64,000 nucleotides of DNA, taken from Polychytrium aggregatum (lineage: Eukaryota > Chytridiomycota > Chytridiomycetes > Polychytriales). The notes under the pieces were generated by a model. That model made no database searches and had not been told where the DNA came from. It was given only the letters and a program-made list of their open reading frames with translations. The DNA is taken from positions 1 to 64,000 of the forward strand of contig NW_026516235.1 in the NCBI RefSeq assembly GCF_025602895.1, written 5' to 3'. The number at the start of each line of letters is the position of its first letter. The first letter of the stretch is position 1. The translations under genes and the position numbers were made by a program. Positions 35,003 to 44,999 of this stretch are shown here, in pieces.

Positions 35003-37924
35003 TTATATTAATACCCTCAGTTGCGGTGAATCAGCCCTCAGTCGGACGAACAATACATTGAATATCGATTGCTGCATGCCACTGCAAATCAATATCCGGA
35101 GCAAGGGCATAGGTGGGATTCCTTCGATCGATCGCAAATTGGAGCATGAGTATAGATTCAGTTCCAAGAGCCTCATCAGGGACGCAGGAAACCCCTCCAG
35201 CGACGTAAGCGAGGGGCACCAGACAGAGAGGATCTGAAGCGACGGCATACAGCTTGGCAGTCCACGGAGGTTGCAAAATGAACCGTTCAGATACAGAATC
35301 TTCAATTTGGGTGTGTATGGAAAGCGATCAAGCGACTCGAGACTTGACGAGTGCGACATATCGAGCACCTCAAGCGAGTCGATGTGATTCAGGGGTATGT
35401 CCAAGATCTTCAGTCCTTTGGGGGTAATCAATTTTCTCAAGTTTGGGAGACAAGGAATCCCCTTGAGTGATGCAAGCTCAGAACAGCTTGAGAAACCAAT
35501 GTGTTGAAGCGAGTAGAGTATCCTGGGCATCCATTGCAGACTCCGTATCGATGGAGGCAGTATCAATGTTGTCAATTTGGGCATCTCAGGCATTCCCTTG
35601 AGCGACCTTAGTCGAGCGCAATCACTTATATCCAAATGTACAAGGGACGGAAGTACTGGCGACAGTCCTTGAAGATCCTCAATCTTTGCACTGAGAGTCA
35701 GTGTTTCGAGTAAATGCATCTCGGGCATGCCTCTGAGAGACTTGAGAATATGCCAGCTGACATCCAAGTGCTTTAGATAATCGAATCTTGGTGGCATTCC
35801 CACAAGACACTCGGCTTTACTGTCCCTCCAGACCATCTTTTCCGCCGTTTGGTCGATGCGCAGTACATAGTTGATATCGCGATGACAACTTTCACGAGAT
35901 TGAGGGTGAACTGTGATTTTCGTCAAGGGACATTTCCAGTTCACCAGCCCTGTGGGAATATCCAGCACAGACAGCATGGAGTCATATTTCTGAGTGTAGC
36001 ATCCGATGTATGTTTTGCCTCGATCGATGCCAAGCAACTGAATATTCAATTCTGCTGACATGTCTCTTGCCATGCGAGTGCCACCGATTAGTTCGTTGGA
36101 GTTCCCGACTCCTGATGTCCTCAAGAAGCGACTGAGTAGCTCGTTTGGTTCCTCCATGAGTACATTGAGACATTTGCTTGATAGGTTCGACTCCGACAAT
36201 GCATCGATGACCACCAGGCTCAGCAATATCCAGAATTGATTGAATGCTAGACGGGTAGTGTGCGACCGACGCTTCGCAGAACAACTCCTCCATTGGGGCG
36301 ATGTTTGAAACCAATGAATGATATCAACAGCATTCTTCAGACAGATCGATTGAGGAAGCCAGATGCTCCTCAATCCCGGCATCGGTGGTAGTCGCTCGAG
36401 CGACTCGAGTCGATCGCATGTCCACATGTTCAAGTACGTTAGCGAGTCAAGTTGGCTTGGAAATCTATACAGGCTCTGGATGGATCTTGGAAGTCTGAGC
36501 TCATTCAATTTTCGCAACGGAGGAAACCCAACAAGAGATGTGATTCGACTGCAGCGGCTCAGATCCAACACCTTCAACTGGCCAAAGTATTGATAGAGAG
36601 GTTCGATGTTCTCGATGAGTGGAGGGAGGCTCACTCTGATAACACTTGGTATCTGGGAGAGTCCGTTGAGGCTCTGGATGTTCGCACACTCGGATAAATC
36701 GAGACGAGTCAATTTCGGCAAGGTATTCGACATTCCTTCGAGAGTGACAATGTTGCACCGAATCCTCAGGTAATCGAGTTGCTGCATCTCGGGAAAGCCA
36801 GAAAAGTCCGTGACTTCGTTGGTTGAGTTATCAATGATGAGAGTTCTGATGCGGTGAGAGATCTCTGGCCAGTCGGAAAACACAGAGACCCCACAGTCGA
36901 CCAATCTGATACATGGCGCATGAGATGCATCTTGAAGAAAATACAGTTCGTGTGGGAGGAGCTTGGATATTTGTTCGTCGGTGTGATATGGGTGATGATC
37001 GAATCGGACAATGTTCAGAAATAGTGCGTACGGGTTGTGTCCAATATTAATTCTCCTGGAGCGTCTATATGACGGCAGCAACAAAATGGAACTGTCGAGT
37101 ATTTTGAATTGGTCTTGTGGGCTAAGGGAGCGAAGATCATCGGAAGACTTGAAACGTTCATTTCGGACCACTTTCAGATATTCAACGGAGGTGAATGGAT
37201 ACTGAAGACCTAAACCATACCTCTCGTGGCTGATGATGCACCGAAGCGACCTTGAATTGGCGAAAGCCCACCAGAGAGGCAGTTCCTTCTGATATGCCTC
37301 AAAGCTCGCTGGATATCCGTTCCTGCGTGTGAGGAAGAAGAAAACACCCTGGAGGAGGTCCTTGGCATCGATGAATCCTTTGACCTTGTCAAGTACATCG
37401 CGGAACTTGGCTCTCTTGGAGTTGGGAATAGATGCCCTGCCATCGATGTGAGATTTAACAGCACGGAGCCTTCCAGCTTCGGAAACGAGCGAGAGGATGT
37501 CCTTGTACTGTGGCGCCAGGCGAGGAAGGAGAGCCAGAGTCGCGATGCCGATGGTTGCGACAAAGGCATCGTTGCAGACCAAGATCGTGAGGATGTCGTG
37601 GGAGGCGAGTAAGGCACAAACGTGGCTGGGATAGCCGGAATGGGTGTTGCCGGGTGGATCGGTCTCGGCGACAGCATCTGGACTCGTATCGAGGCGGGCG
37701 ATCTTGGCGGGACTGCTGTCTGTGAGATCACAGCTGGGGGTGCGTTTTTGAGACATGCTGGATTGGCTTGGCTTGGCGGATGGTGTGCGTGGGATGGGAA
37801 CGAGGACGGCGGTTTTGTGCTTGGTCCGAGATGCTGCTTCGCTCTGGATACCCTGCTTCGCTTGCTGCGCAACAGTTCGGACATTCCGCTCGACAGCTCC
37901 GTCGCCATGTTGTCTGGTTGTCAT
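35003..37924 (-). CDS. Intronless leucine-rich-repeat protein
   Basis: Single-exon frame of about 973 aa. The chosen start at 37924 (ACCATGACAACC context) drops 44 upstream in-frame residues to 38056 that look non-coding. After a Ser/Pro-rich basic leader comes a helical domain (HVCALLASHDILTILVCNDA, WWAFANSRSLRCIISHERYG) that I do not recognise. From about residue 390 to the end there are leucine-rich repeats of about 23-25 residues, with segments such as LPKLTRLDLSECANIQSLNG and MPKLTTLILPPSIRSLQWMP. Codon use is visibly more AT-rich than in neighbours and there are no introns, unlike almost every other gene here. No signal peptide or membrane helix is seen. It may be a member of a recently expanded or retro-copied LRR family; function is unknown. 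Confidence 0.85.
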   Translation of the reverse strand: MTTRQHGDGAVERNVRTVAQQAKQGIQSEAASRTKHKTAVLVPIPRTPSAKPSQSSMSQKRTPSCDLTDSSPAKIARLDTSPDAVAETDPPGNTHSGYPSHVCALLASHDILTILVCNDAFVATIGIATLALLPRLAPQYKDILSLVSEAGRLRAVKSHIDGRASIPNSKRAKFRDVLDKVKGFIDAKDLLQGVFFFLTRRNGYPASFEAYQKELPLWWAFANSRSLRCIISHERYGLGLQYPFTSVEYLKVVRNERFKSSDDLRSLSPQDQFKILDSSILLLPSYRRSRRINIGHNPYALFLNIVRFDHHPYHTDEQISKLLPHELYFLQDASHAPCIRLVDCGVSVFSDWPEISHRIRTLIIDNSTNEVTDFSGFPEMQQLDYLRIRCNIVTLEGMSNTLPKLTRLDLSECANIQSLNGLSQIPSVIRVSLPPLIENIEPLYQYFGQLKVLDLSRCSRITSLVGFPPLRKLNELRLPRSIQSLYRFPSQLDSLTYLNMWTCDRLESLERLPPMPGLRSIWLPQSICLKNAVDIIHWFQTSPQWRSCSAKRRSHTTRLAFNQFWILLSLVVIDALSESNLSSKCLNVLMEEPNELLSRFLRTSGVGNSNELIGGTRMARDMSAELNIQLLGIDRGKTYIGCYTQKYDSMLSVLDIPTGLVNWKCPLTKITVHPQSRESCHRDINYVLRIDQTAEKMVWRDSKAECLVGMPPRFDYLKHLDVSWHILKSLRGMPEMHLLETLTLSAKIEDLQGLSPVLPSLVHLDISDCARLRSLKGMPEMPKLTTLILPPSIRSLQWMPRILYSLQHIGFSSCSELASLKGIPCLPNLRKLITPKGLKILDIPLNHIDSLEVLDMSHSSSLESLDRFPYTPKLKILYLNGSFCNLRGLPSCMPSLQILSVWCPSLTSLEGFPASLMRLLELNLYSCSNLRSIEGIPPMPLLRILICSGMQQSIFNVLFVRLRADSPQLRVLI

Positions 37925-38506
37925 GGTTCCCACGCCGGGGATTGTGTGAGGAGTTTGGCGGCAACATTCTGGACATGTGCGAAAGGCGCTGTGGAAGGTT
38001 GGTGAGGCATGGAACGACCGTGGGTGAAACATGGGAGCCGATAGTCCACCTCCCAAGTTGCCATGTCTTACTTCTCTCCTCTATGTACTACTTGGGCGGA
38101 CCAGGCCTTGATGGCTTTCGATTGAAATACAACAATCCAGTCGAGAGGGACTTGTTTCCCCAGCATTGGTTCTGGTGTGCTACGAGATGCAAGGGAGCAT
38201 TGCACTGTCCCATCGTGAGGGCCAGGGGGCAAACTGCGGGTGTCAGCAACGCACATCTTGCTGATGGCCAAGGAGGCGGGAGGAACCGTCGGCCATGCGA
38301 TCAGCCTGAATGCCATTTTCATGCCGGCCGACCGCGAGCGCTCCTCGTTGTCTGTTGCTGCCGTCGAATTCACCCGCCGTCGACGCATCGGCCTCGATCA
38401 TACCCGCCTCTATCCATTCACACATACACTGATCGATCTATCAATCGACTGATCAAGAACATCTGCCGCCGATTCGCTCTCAGGGACACCTCCACCCACT
38501 TTGCCG

Positions 38507-40198
38507 ATGCCAGCGCACTCCCTGGCTCCAAGCCGTTTGCGGCTGCCCGTCATTGTCGCCCCCATGTTTTTGATCTCCAACCCAGCCATGGTTGTGGCAG
38601 CTTGTCGGCAAGGCAAGTCGCCGCCCAATGCGACGATCGCCTTTTGCGATGGACATGAGCGCTGACGCCCTGTTCTTTGCCTCGGGATAGGGATGGTGGG
38701 CACCTTTCCGGCCCTGAACACCCGCACCGATACTCAGCTCAAGGACTGGATCAAGACGATTCGGCACGAGCTTGGCAGACTCCGGAACAGCCTTCCGGAG
38801 CAGCCTGTTGCCCCGTTTGGCGTCAATCTGATCGTCCACAAGACCAACAAGCGGCTGGAACAGAACCTCGAGAGCATCGTGGAGGGACAGGTTCCCCTCG
38901 TCATCACGTCGCTGGGGGCTGCACCGGTGAGCATGCCTTGTTGGAATCAGGCCGCTCACTCGGATCGCAGGATATGGACAGCGAATGCAGTGTGAGCACC
39001 ATCTATCAGTGCATTGGCTTTCCGTCGGAGCCCCTGTGAATGACCGTCGATATGGATGCCCGCCGCGATGCTTCGTATGCAGAATGTCATCAATCACATC
39101 CACGCCTATGGCGGGAAGGTCTTCCATGACGTCACCAACCTTCACCATGCCCGCAAAGCCGCCGAGGTATGCATATTATTCGAAACTGGACCGCTTCGCT
39201 GCATGGCGCCGGTACTCGGCCAGAGACCAGGGCTGCTGATCGGGCTGTCGGTGGTGATGACTCGTTGGTGAGATCAAATGACATGCCAGGTACCCTGACG
39301 ATCTTTCTCGAATCTTGCTTGCAGGCTGGTGTCGACGGACTCATCGTTGTTTGTGCCGGGGCGGGTGGGCATGCTGGAGTCGCAAGCCCGTTCGCGCTGA
39401 TTCCCAAGGCAAGTTCATGTCTGTTGAAGAACACAACTCCCCTCGGCCTGGATGCATCGCATCTGCAGCCGGCCCCAGTGCAGTTTCGGAATAACGCAGT
39501 GTTGGCGGTTGTACCTCTGCACCAGATCCGTGCGTTTTTCAAGGGCACTGTTGTCATGGCTGGGGCTATTAGCGACGGCGCCGGCATCCGGGCAGCGCAA
39601 GTGCTCGGTGCAGATCTGGCCTACATGGGCACCCGATTCATAGCCACCCAGGAGAGCGGCGCTCCGGCCGAATACAAGAGAATGATCCTCGAAAGCGAGA
39701 TGGGCTCAGCACCGGACTACCTGCCCGTGGTGTACACTGATCGAATCAGGCAAGTGCAACCACTTCCCGAGGGAATGTGGGCGGCTCTCTGATGCAACGC
39801 ATCGCCCGCTCAACCGAGGCACCGGGATTCGCAACGGACTGGTGCCGTGGGCTCGATCGTGCTCACTCTCGATTTGTGTCCACAGTGGTATCCACGCCAA
39901 CTTCTTGAAAAAGAGCATCGAGTCGGCAGGCATCAAGCTGAACGACGCATCAACCCTGAGCCCGATCGAAGATTTTTCAAAGCCCGAGGGTGAGCTGTTT
40001 GCAGCCATAGTATGCGAGGTGGTCGTCGACGAGGCCATGCTCCTGACGACCATGTGTTTTGTTTGGACTGCTACAGGCCACAAAGCGTGGAAAGACATTT
40101 GGTCCGCCGGACACGGCGTCATTGCGATCAACGATCTGCCGTCGATCGAGGGTCTGGTCGGGCGGCTCGAGAGCGAGTACCGCAACAGCACGATCTGA
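38507..40198 (+). CDS. Nitronate monooxygenase (2-nitropropane dioxygenase family), 7 exons
   Basis: FMN enzyme that oxidises alkyl nitronates. Exons 38507-38612, 38691-38926, 39083-39166, 39325-39408, 39526-39749, 39886-39989 and 40077-40198 give 319 aa. Visible motifs are the N-terminal LPVIVAPMFLISNPAMVVA, the strand HAYGGKVFHDV, the phosphate-binding VVCAGAGGHAG followed by SPFALIPK, and GAISDGAGIRAAQVLGADLA with GTRFIAT after it, all characteristic of the class. Introns 1, 4 and 5 begin with GCAAGT, not GT, and end in AG; the frame and family motifs can only be restored with these GC donors. The remaining introns are GT-AG. A transposon relic begins 15 bp after the stop. Confidence 0.9.
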
Positions 40199-40213
40199 TG
40201 TTGCAATCGCCTG

Positions 40214-40770
40214 TACAGTCGGTCCAGAAAGAAATGGGACAGTCACTTTCTGGCTTCAGCGGCCTGCAGCCTACTGAACTTCCATAGGCCCAGCGGGCAG
40301 GCCGTGAGATTGTTTCCCGTCCTGGTTGGCAATCTCTTTGTTTAGGTTGGTTTGGGAAGCACAGTCTTGAATACACCCGGTCGATCTCCTGTGGCGATGA
40401 TCGACTGGCATACCGAGATCATGTTCCGTGAGGCATTGATGTCTCGATCCCACAGCGTATGGCAGCTTGTACAGCTCCGGACAAAGTGTGGTTTTTCGAT
40501 ATCAAGGTATTCGACCTTCTCGAGTCGCTTGGCTTCCCGACAATGTGAGCATACCTGGGATGTGTTGAACTCGTTCACCGAGCACACATGGATCTTGGGA
40601 CTTGGTGTGGTGCTCATCCAGCGCATCTTGAGCTGGAAGCGATTCCCACAATGGCGTCCTTGATTCAAATCACAGAATGGTCATGGCCAGCGCGCGATTG
40701 TATTGGGTAGCAAAATATTTGATCAATCGTCAAAATCACGGGTGTCCCGTTTTTTATTGGATTGACTGTA
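40214..40770 (-). mobile_element. 557-bp defective Fanzor/Tc1 transposon with both ends
   Basis: Flanked by TA at 40214-40215 and 40769-40770, with inverted terminal repeats of about 30 bp (TACAGTC...GGGACA on each side). The minus-strand 5' end is closely similar to the left end of the intact element, including the ATGACCATT start of the transposase at about 40679-40687. After a large deletion it continues in a Fanzor frame that keeps RWMSTTPSPK, then NEFNTSQVCSHC, CTSC and WDRDINASRNM, i.e. the shifted catalytic Glu, the zinc finger (C-x2-C/C-x2-C) and RuvC-III, but not RuvC-I. A hairpin lies at 40252-40271, 38 bp inside the end. It cannot encode a working nuclease. Confidence 0.92.
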
Positions 40771-41096
40771 ATCGCACCGGATGAGCCAGGGCAGTGACAG
40801 CCAGCAGCCTACCGATGTCGCCCGGCAGTCACTCCAAGAAGAAACAGTATCCACGTTTGTGCAGAGATGACGGCGTTCGAAACGGGACCTGAATACACAC
40901 GCCATGGCCAAACAGTATGCCCAAGGAGACCGAGGTCGTGCTCACAAGCAAACGGGATGCTGCCCTGTTCCAAGCGAGCATGTCGTCTATGATTGCATCT
41001 GCCCAATACGTCCATGGATTTGCACTCCGGGCGTCTCGGTGCATCCCTGTCCTTGCTCCCCTGGTCCCAGAGCAGCGTGCCTCGGACCTGTGCTTT

Positions 41097-41097
<1 letters not shown>

Positions 41098-41183
<86 letters not shown>
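41098..41183. repeat. 7-bp tandem repeat, about 12 copies
   Basis: The unit CGGCAAT is repeated without error about 12 times. It lies between the transposon relic and the perilipin-like gene. The perfect homogeneity suggests recent expansion. Confidence 0.97.
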
Positions 41184-41469
41184 ACATGCGCCAGCGTCCG
41201 TGCAATCAATCAACCGGATCTGGCAGCCCCGCCAAGGCCAGGCCGATCGGCATCCCAACCCTTGCTTGCGCCAGAGCGCACGTGAAGAACGCGCCCGCAG
41301 CAAGGGGCGATTTCACATGCCTGGGCCCGAGCCCGAGCAGCAGCGACACGTGAAAGACATGTGCGTTCTGCCGCCACACGCACACACGGCACTGTGGCGC
41401 AACACGCGCCCCGGGTATGACATTGTGTGACATTGTGTGACAGAGAGTGTGCGCACTGAGAACAACGGC

Positions 41470-41567
41470 GCCAACGCTGAGCAATTCGGATGCGATTAGG
41501 ATGCGACTCGGATGAGATTCGGATGCGACTCGGATGCGATTAACATGAGATTCGGATGCAGGCGATG
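41470..41567. repeat. Imperfect ~10-bp repeats upstream of the perilipin-like gene
   Basis: Degenerate copies of GGATGCGACTC / GGATGCGATTA / GGATGAGATTC follow one another. They are within 400 bp of the TATA box of the downstream gene. Confidence 0.7.
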
Positions 41568-41730
41568 CGGAAAGCGCAAGCGTCTGCGCTGGCCCGATCC
41601 GCAGCGCCGCCATCGCTCTCACTGTCGCTGTCGCTTCTGCTGGCCCCCCGCACACTCCCTTGCACCCCCACGCGCTCGCCACCCGCCGCGCGCATCGCAC
41701 AATCCACACACACACGCTCACCCTGGCCAC

Positions 41731-41740
41731 TTATATAACC
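41731..41740 (+). promoter_or_regulatory. TATA box of the perilipin-like gene
   Basis: TTATATAACC lies about 105 bp upstream of the ATG at 41842, followed by a pyrimidine-rich leader (CGTCGTCTTTCGTCGTC). This is the kind of core promoter seen in strongly expressed fungal genes, and the gene's codon bias agrees. Confidence 0.6.
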
Positions 41741-41841
41741 CACGCGCCGACCCGTCGTCCTTCGGCGCCATCGCATTCTCCGTTGTCGTTCGTCGTCTTT
41801 CGTCGTCTTCCCCGTCGCCCATCCTCGTCTCCATCGCAGCC

Positions 41842-42459
41842 ATGTCTTCCTACACCGATAAGGCCAAGGACGCCGCCAACTACGTCGCCGCCGTCGCCGA
41901 CCCCTACCTTCCCCAGACCGTCAAGACCGCCGTCTCGACCGTCGTCGACAAGGCCGTCGCTGCCTACCCCCAGGTCCACTCCTACGCCACCGAAAAGTAC
42001 ACCCAGGTCGTCGACTACGGCAAGGTTGCCTACAACGGCGTCACCACCACCATCACCGCCTACACCCCTGGCCCCGTCATGACCATCGTCAACCAGACCC
42101 TCGAGTCCACAAAGTCCGTCCGCGAGACCCCCGTCGAGGCCATCAAGCAGTACGTTCCCACCTTTGTCGTCGAGTCGGGCGAGAAGACCTACGAGATCGT
42201 CAAGGGCCAGATCCACGCCACCCGCGAAAAGGTCGATGCCACCTCCGGATACATCGTCGAGAAGGTCAACGGCACCGTCTCCCAGCTCGTCCACATCCCC
42301 CAGGTCGAATCCATCATCCACCAGCTCCAGACCCTCACCGAGCCTGTCCTGTCCAAGATCGGCGTCCACCTGCCTGAGCTGAGCCACTCGACCGAGGCCG
42401 CCACCGACGATGCTGCTCCGGCCGCCACCGAGGCTGTTCCTTCGGCCGAGTCTCAGTAA
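41842..42459 (+). CDS. Perilipin-like lipid-droplet protein, intronless
   Basis: A single exon of 205 aa with extreme preference for C-ending codons, which marks a highly expressed gene. The protein is a series of amphipathic helices with regular Val/Thr/Tyr faces (AVSTVVDKAVAAYPQVHSYA, TIVNQTLESTKSVRETPVEA, YEIVKGQIHATREKVDATSG) and a short Ala/Glu-rich acidic tail. There is no signal peptide or membrane helix. This pattern fits fungal perilipin/CAP20-type proteins that coat lipid droplets, which are abundant in zoospores. The call rests on pattern and resemblance and no catalytic motif exists; another amphipathic-helix protein is possible. Confidence 0.55.
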   Translation: MSSYTDKAKDAANYVAAVADPYLPQTVKTAVSTVVDKAVAAYPQVHSYATEKYTQVVDYGKVAYNGVTTTITAYTPGPVMTIVNQTLESTKSVRETPVEAIKQYVPTFVVESGEKTYEIVKGQIHATREKVDATSGYIVEKVNGTVSQLVHIPQVESIIHQLQTLTEPVLSKIGVHLPELSHSTEAATDDAAPAATEAVPSAESQ

Positions 42460-42848
42460 ACGTGCCCGTTGCCTGTTCGCTTGCTTAACCTGCTGTTGGT
42501 TTGGTTTGGTTTGGTTTGTCTTTCCATCTCCCATCAGACTCGCTCTTGACGGCTGGCACACACCGCTGACGTGCGGGTGCCGTTACCGACCTTTTCCTCT
42601 TCCCCCTCATTTTTGCTCTCTCCATTCCTCTCGCTACTCGGTCTCGTCCCCGGCCCGACAGAACACCTTGTATATTGCTGCAGGCCGGGATTGCTCCTGG
42701 CGCCTGAATACACACTCGTCACAGCGACGATCCACAACTGCATCGAGCTCTTCTGCCGCTCTCAGCAATCTGGATCCGATGCAGCCTTCCCATAGCTTCC
42801 CGGCAATTCGCGTTCGCCCATTCGGGACTTGATTTTGCCAGTCGGTGC

Positions 42849-44239
42849 TCAGGCCGCTGATTCGATGATCTCGGCTCCGAACGTGATCTTGGCGACCCCA
42901 GCCAGTGTTCCATGCACACCGCAGTACTTTTCTGCCGACAGCTGGATGGCCGATTCGACCTGCGTTCAAGTTCGCGGTGGATGAGAACAGAGTACGCCGT
43001 TTGACTGCACTTTGATTGCACTTTGATTGCACTTGGCGATCTGTATGTGCCCTCGTCATTGTGCATTCTTGCAACCCCCCCCCGGCAAATCCCCCAGACC
43101 CACCTTGGACTGCTGCAGGGACTTGCCCTCGACAACAAACACCATGTGGATCCGCTCAAACGGCCGGGGGTATTCGGTGCCGCGTTGCCCATCGATGCGG
43201 ATCTGCCAGGGGTCGGAGAAGCACATGAGTTGACTGTGGTTGGCTTTGCGGGTTATTTCGTCGAGGCTTTCGAGCGTCTCCGAAACACATACTCGGAAGA
43301 CGATATGGCCATGCCGCTACTCACCCTGATTTGCTCCACAACCTGCTTCTGCTTCTTGAGGATGCTGATGACGTCAATCTGCGCAGGACCGTCCTGGGCT
43401 TGAGTATCTTGGGCTGGCATCACAGTACCAACGACAGTAGCAGCGTCAAAGGCCCGTATGAAGCCCGAGAAGCACTCACCGCGGCACACCCTCCAAGGGC
43501 CATCAGCAGCATGTTCATAGGGCCAACGCCGGGCATATCAGCCGAGGCCTGTGGGCAAAGGCGGTCAGTCTGGATTGTCTCGGCTTCTCTGCAACCGCTC
43601 GCAATTCTGCCGACAGCATGCATCCGAGTTGACTATGGCCACAGAGCTGCTCTGTCGGACTGTCCCGGCTTCGGTTCCGGCTTCAGCTTCGACAACCTGT
43701 CTGCTCAGACAAATGCCGTCCATATAGTTCTGCGTCTCAACCACACGTACCGACATCTGGAGCTCGTGGCCCCGCTCGTCCCGTCCGATGAAACCAAGGG
43801 TGCCTGGAATCCAGTCCACCTGCGGGATGAGAACGCTGCTGTGAGGACTCGGCATGACGGCTTTTACTGATCTGCTCTCACTCGGGGCACTGATCGCACT
43901 CCCAAGGATTGAGTGCTCCTCCGTTCATCGTCATCCCATACGCCGACCAAACTTGGAGGCACCGAACATATCCCATCTCCGACGGATCCCAGCCCCCCAC
44001 CTGCATCTGCTTGCACAGCAAGCGAGCCAACATCCCACCTCTGTTTTCGATACCGGGCGGCTCGGATCAAACTCGGGCTTGCTTGGGCCTCCGTGCGAAC
44101 AAATCAATGTCGTAGCAAAGCCCCGGCGAGCGCCCGGACCCGCACATGGCTGGATGGCAGCAGCCGCAAATCTGGCGAAAGAACCGGGCCTGAAACGGGC
44201 CGATCCAGTGATGCGCTGGGCGGCTCGGTGGGCAAGCAT
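42849..44239 (-). CDS. OsmC/Ohr-type peroxidase-like protein with mitochondrial presequence, 6 exons
   Basis: Exons 44239-44039, 43819-43751, 43548-43480, 43378-43325, 43202-43104 and 42959-42849 give 200 aa; every intron falls between codons. Residues 1-45 form an Arg/Ala/Ser-rich, acid-free presequence ending near GARRGFATTL, typical of mitochondrial import. The OsmC fold follows: GFIGRDERGHEL, then PMNMLLMALGGCAAIDVISI with the first conserved Cys, an Arg-containing strand, and LSAEKYCGVHGTLAGVAKI with the second. The two Cys are the redox pair that reduces organic hydroperoxides in this family. A mitochondrial antioxidant role is inferred. An 11-bp triplicate (TGCACTTTGAT) lies in the last intron near 43005-43037. 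Confidence 0.88.
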
Positions 44240-44999
44240 GGCTGAGAGTCGAAGGGGGTGGAGGAGAGGAAGAAGCGAACGGACGGCGATCGACAGAAAT
44301 CGGCAAGCAGCGGGGTGAAGTGATGCAGTCGACGTAACCCAAAGAGGACGAGCAATGCTGATTGGGGATGACGAGCCAACCAACCCGGCATCGGAAAGAC
44401 ACTCCCGAGTTGCAACCCCACCCCCGGGTCAGTTCCTGCCAGTGCCAGAGCAGTGCCAACAAACATCCCAAGCAAAAACGAGATACTCGCGCCGACTGTT
44501 GTAATTCAATGTATTTGCATTCGGCCATGTTTCGGGAAAGACATTCTAATCAATTCGGGAAAGTACCGCCCTCTCGTATCCCGGAACATACAGCTTTTTG
44601 GCGGCCCTTGGCATCGAAGAAGATTCGTGTTGGAAAAAAGTGAAAGCAATATTGCAGCGGAACGGAACGGCCGACTTGGTGGGGGTGCCAAGTAAGCAAG
44701 CAAGAAAAGAAGCTCAGGAGGTACCACCTGATGGTAAACTTATCCAAGGAGGTATCGGATTGCTGCGGAGCCACAGCCGTCAAAGCAGCCCAGTTGGTGA
44801 CATCAGGATGCAAGACCAGTCACACCGCATAGGCGGAGCAGAGCCGCCGGATCCATGATGGCAGCGAGAGCTCTTCTCTTCCGACATGGACGATCGCAGT
44901 CGGCTTACTGTTGGAGCCGTGCCCAACACTGCGTCGTCCGAAAGAGAGTGAGTCGGCAGCCGATGTGCAGACTGAGACAGAGTCGCCAGGGTTGCCAGA
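44240..44999. other. Intergenic sequence
   Basis: About 760 bp containing the promoter of the OsmC-type gene and the 3' flank of the next minus-strand gene. No gene or notable repeat seen. Confidence 0.5.

Noticed and set aside
37925-38056. Longer N-terminus of the LRR protein starting at 38056
   Set aside because: The 44 extra residues look like translated leader sequence, and the Met at 37924 has a better start context (ACC before ATG).
41098-41183. Telomere-like repeat from the 7-bp CGGCAAT array
   Set aside because: The unit lacks the G-run of telomeric repeats and sits between normal genes, so an internal telomere tract is not supported.
41731-42561. A 276-codon Gly/Val/Asp-rich frame antisense to the perilipin-like gene
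   Set aside because: It arises from the C-ending codon bias of the real gene on the plus strand; the composition is not that of a natural protein.
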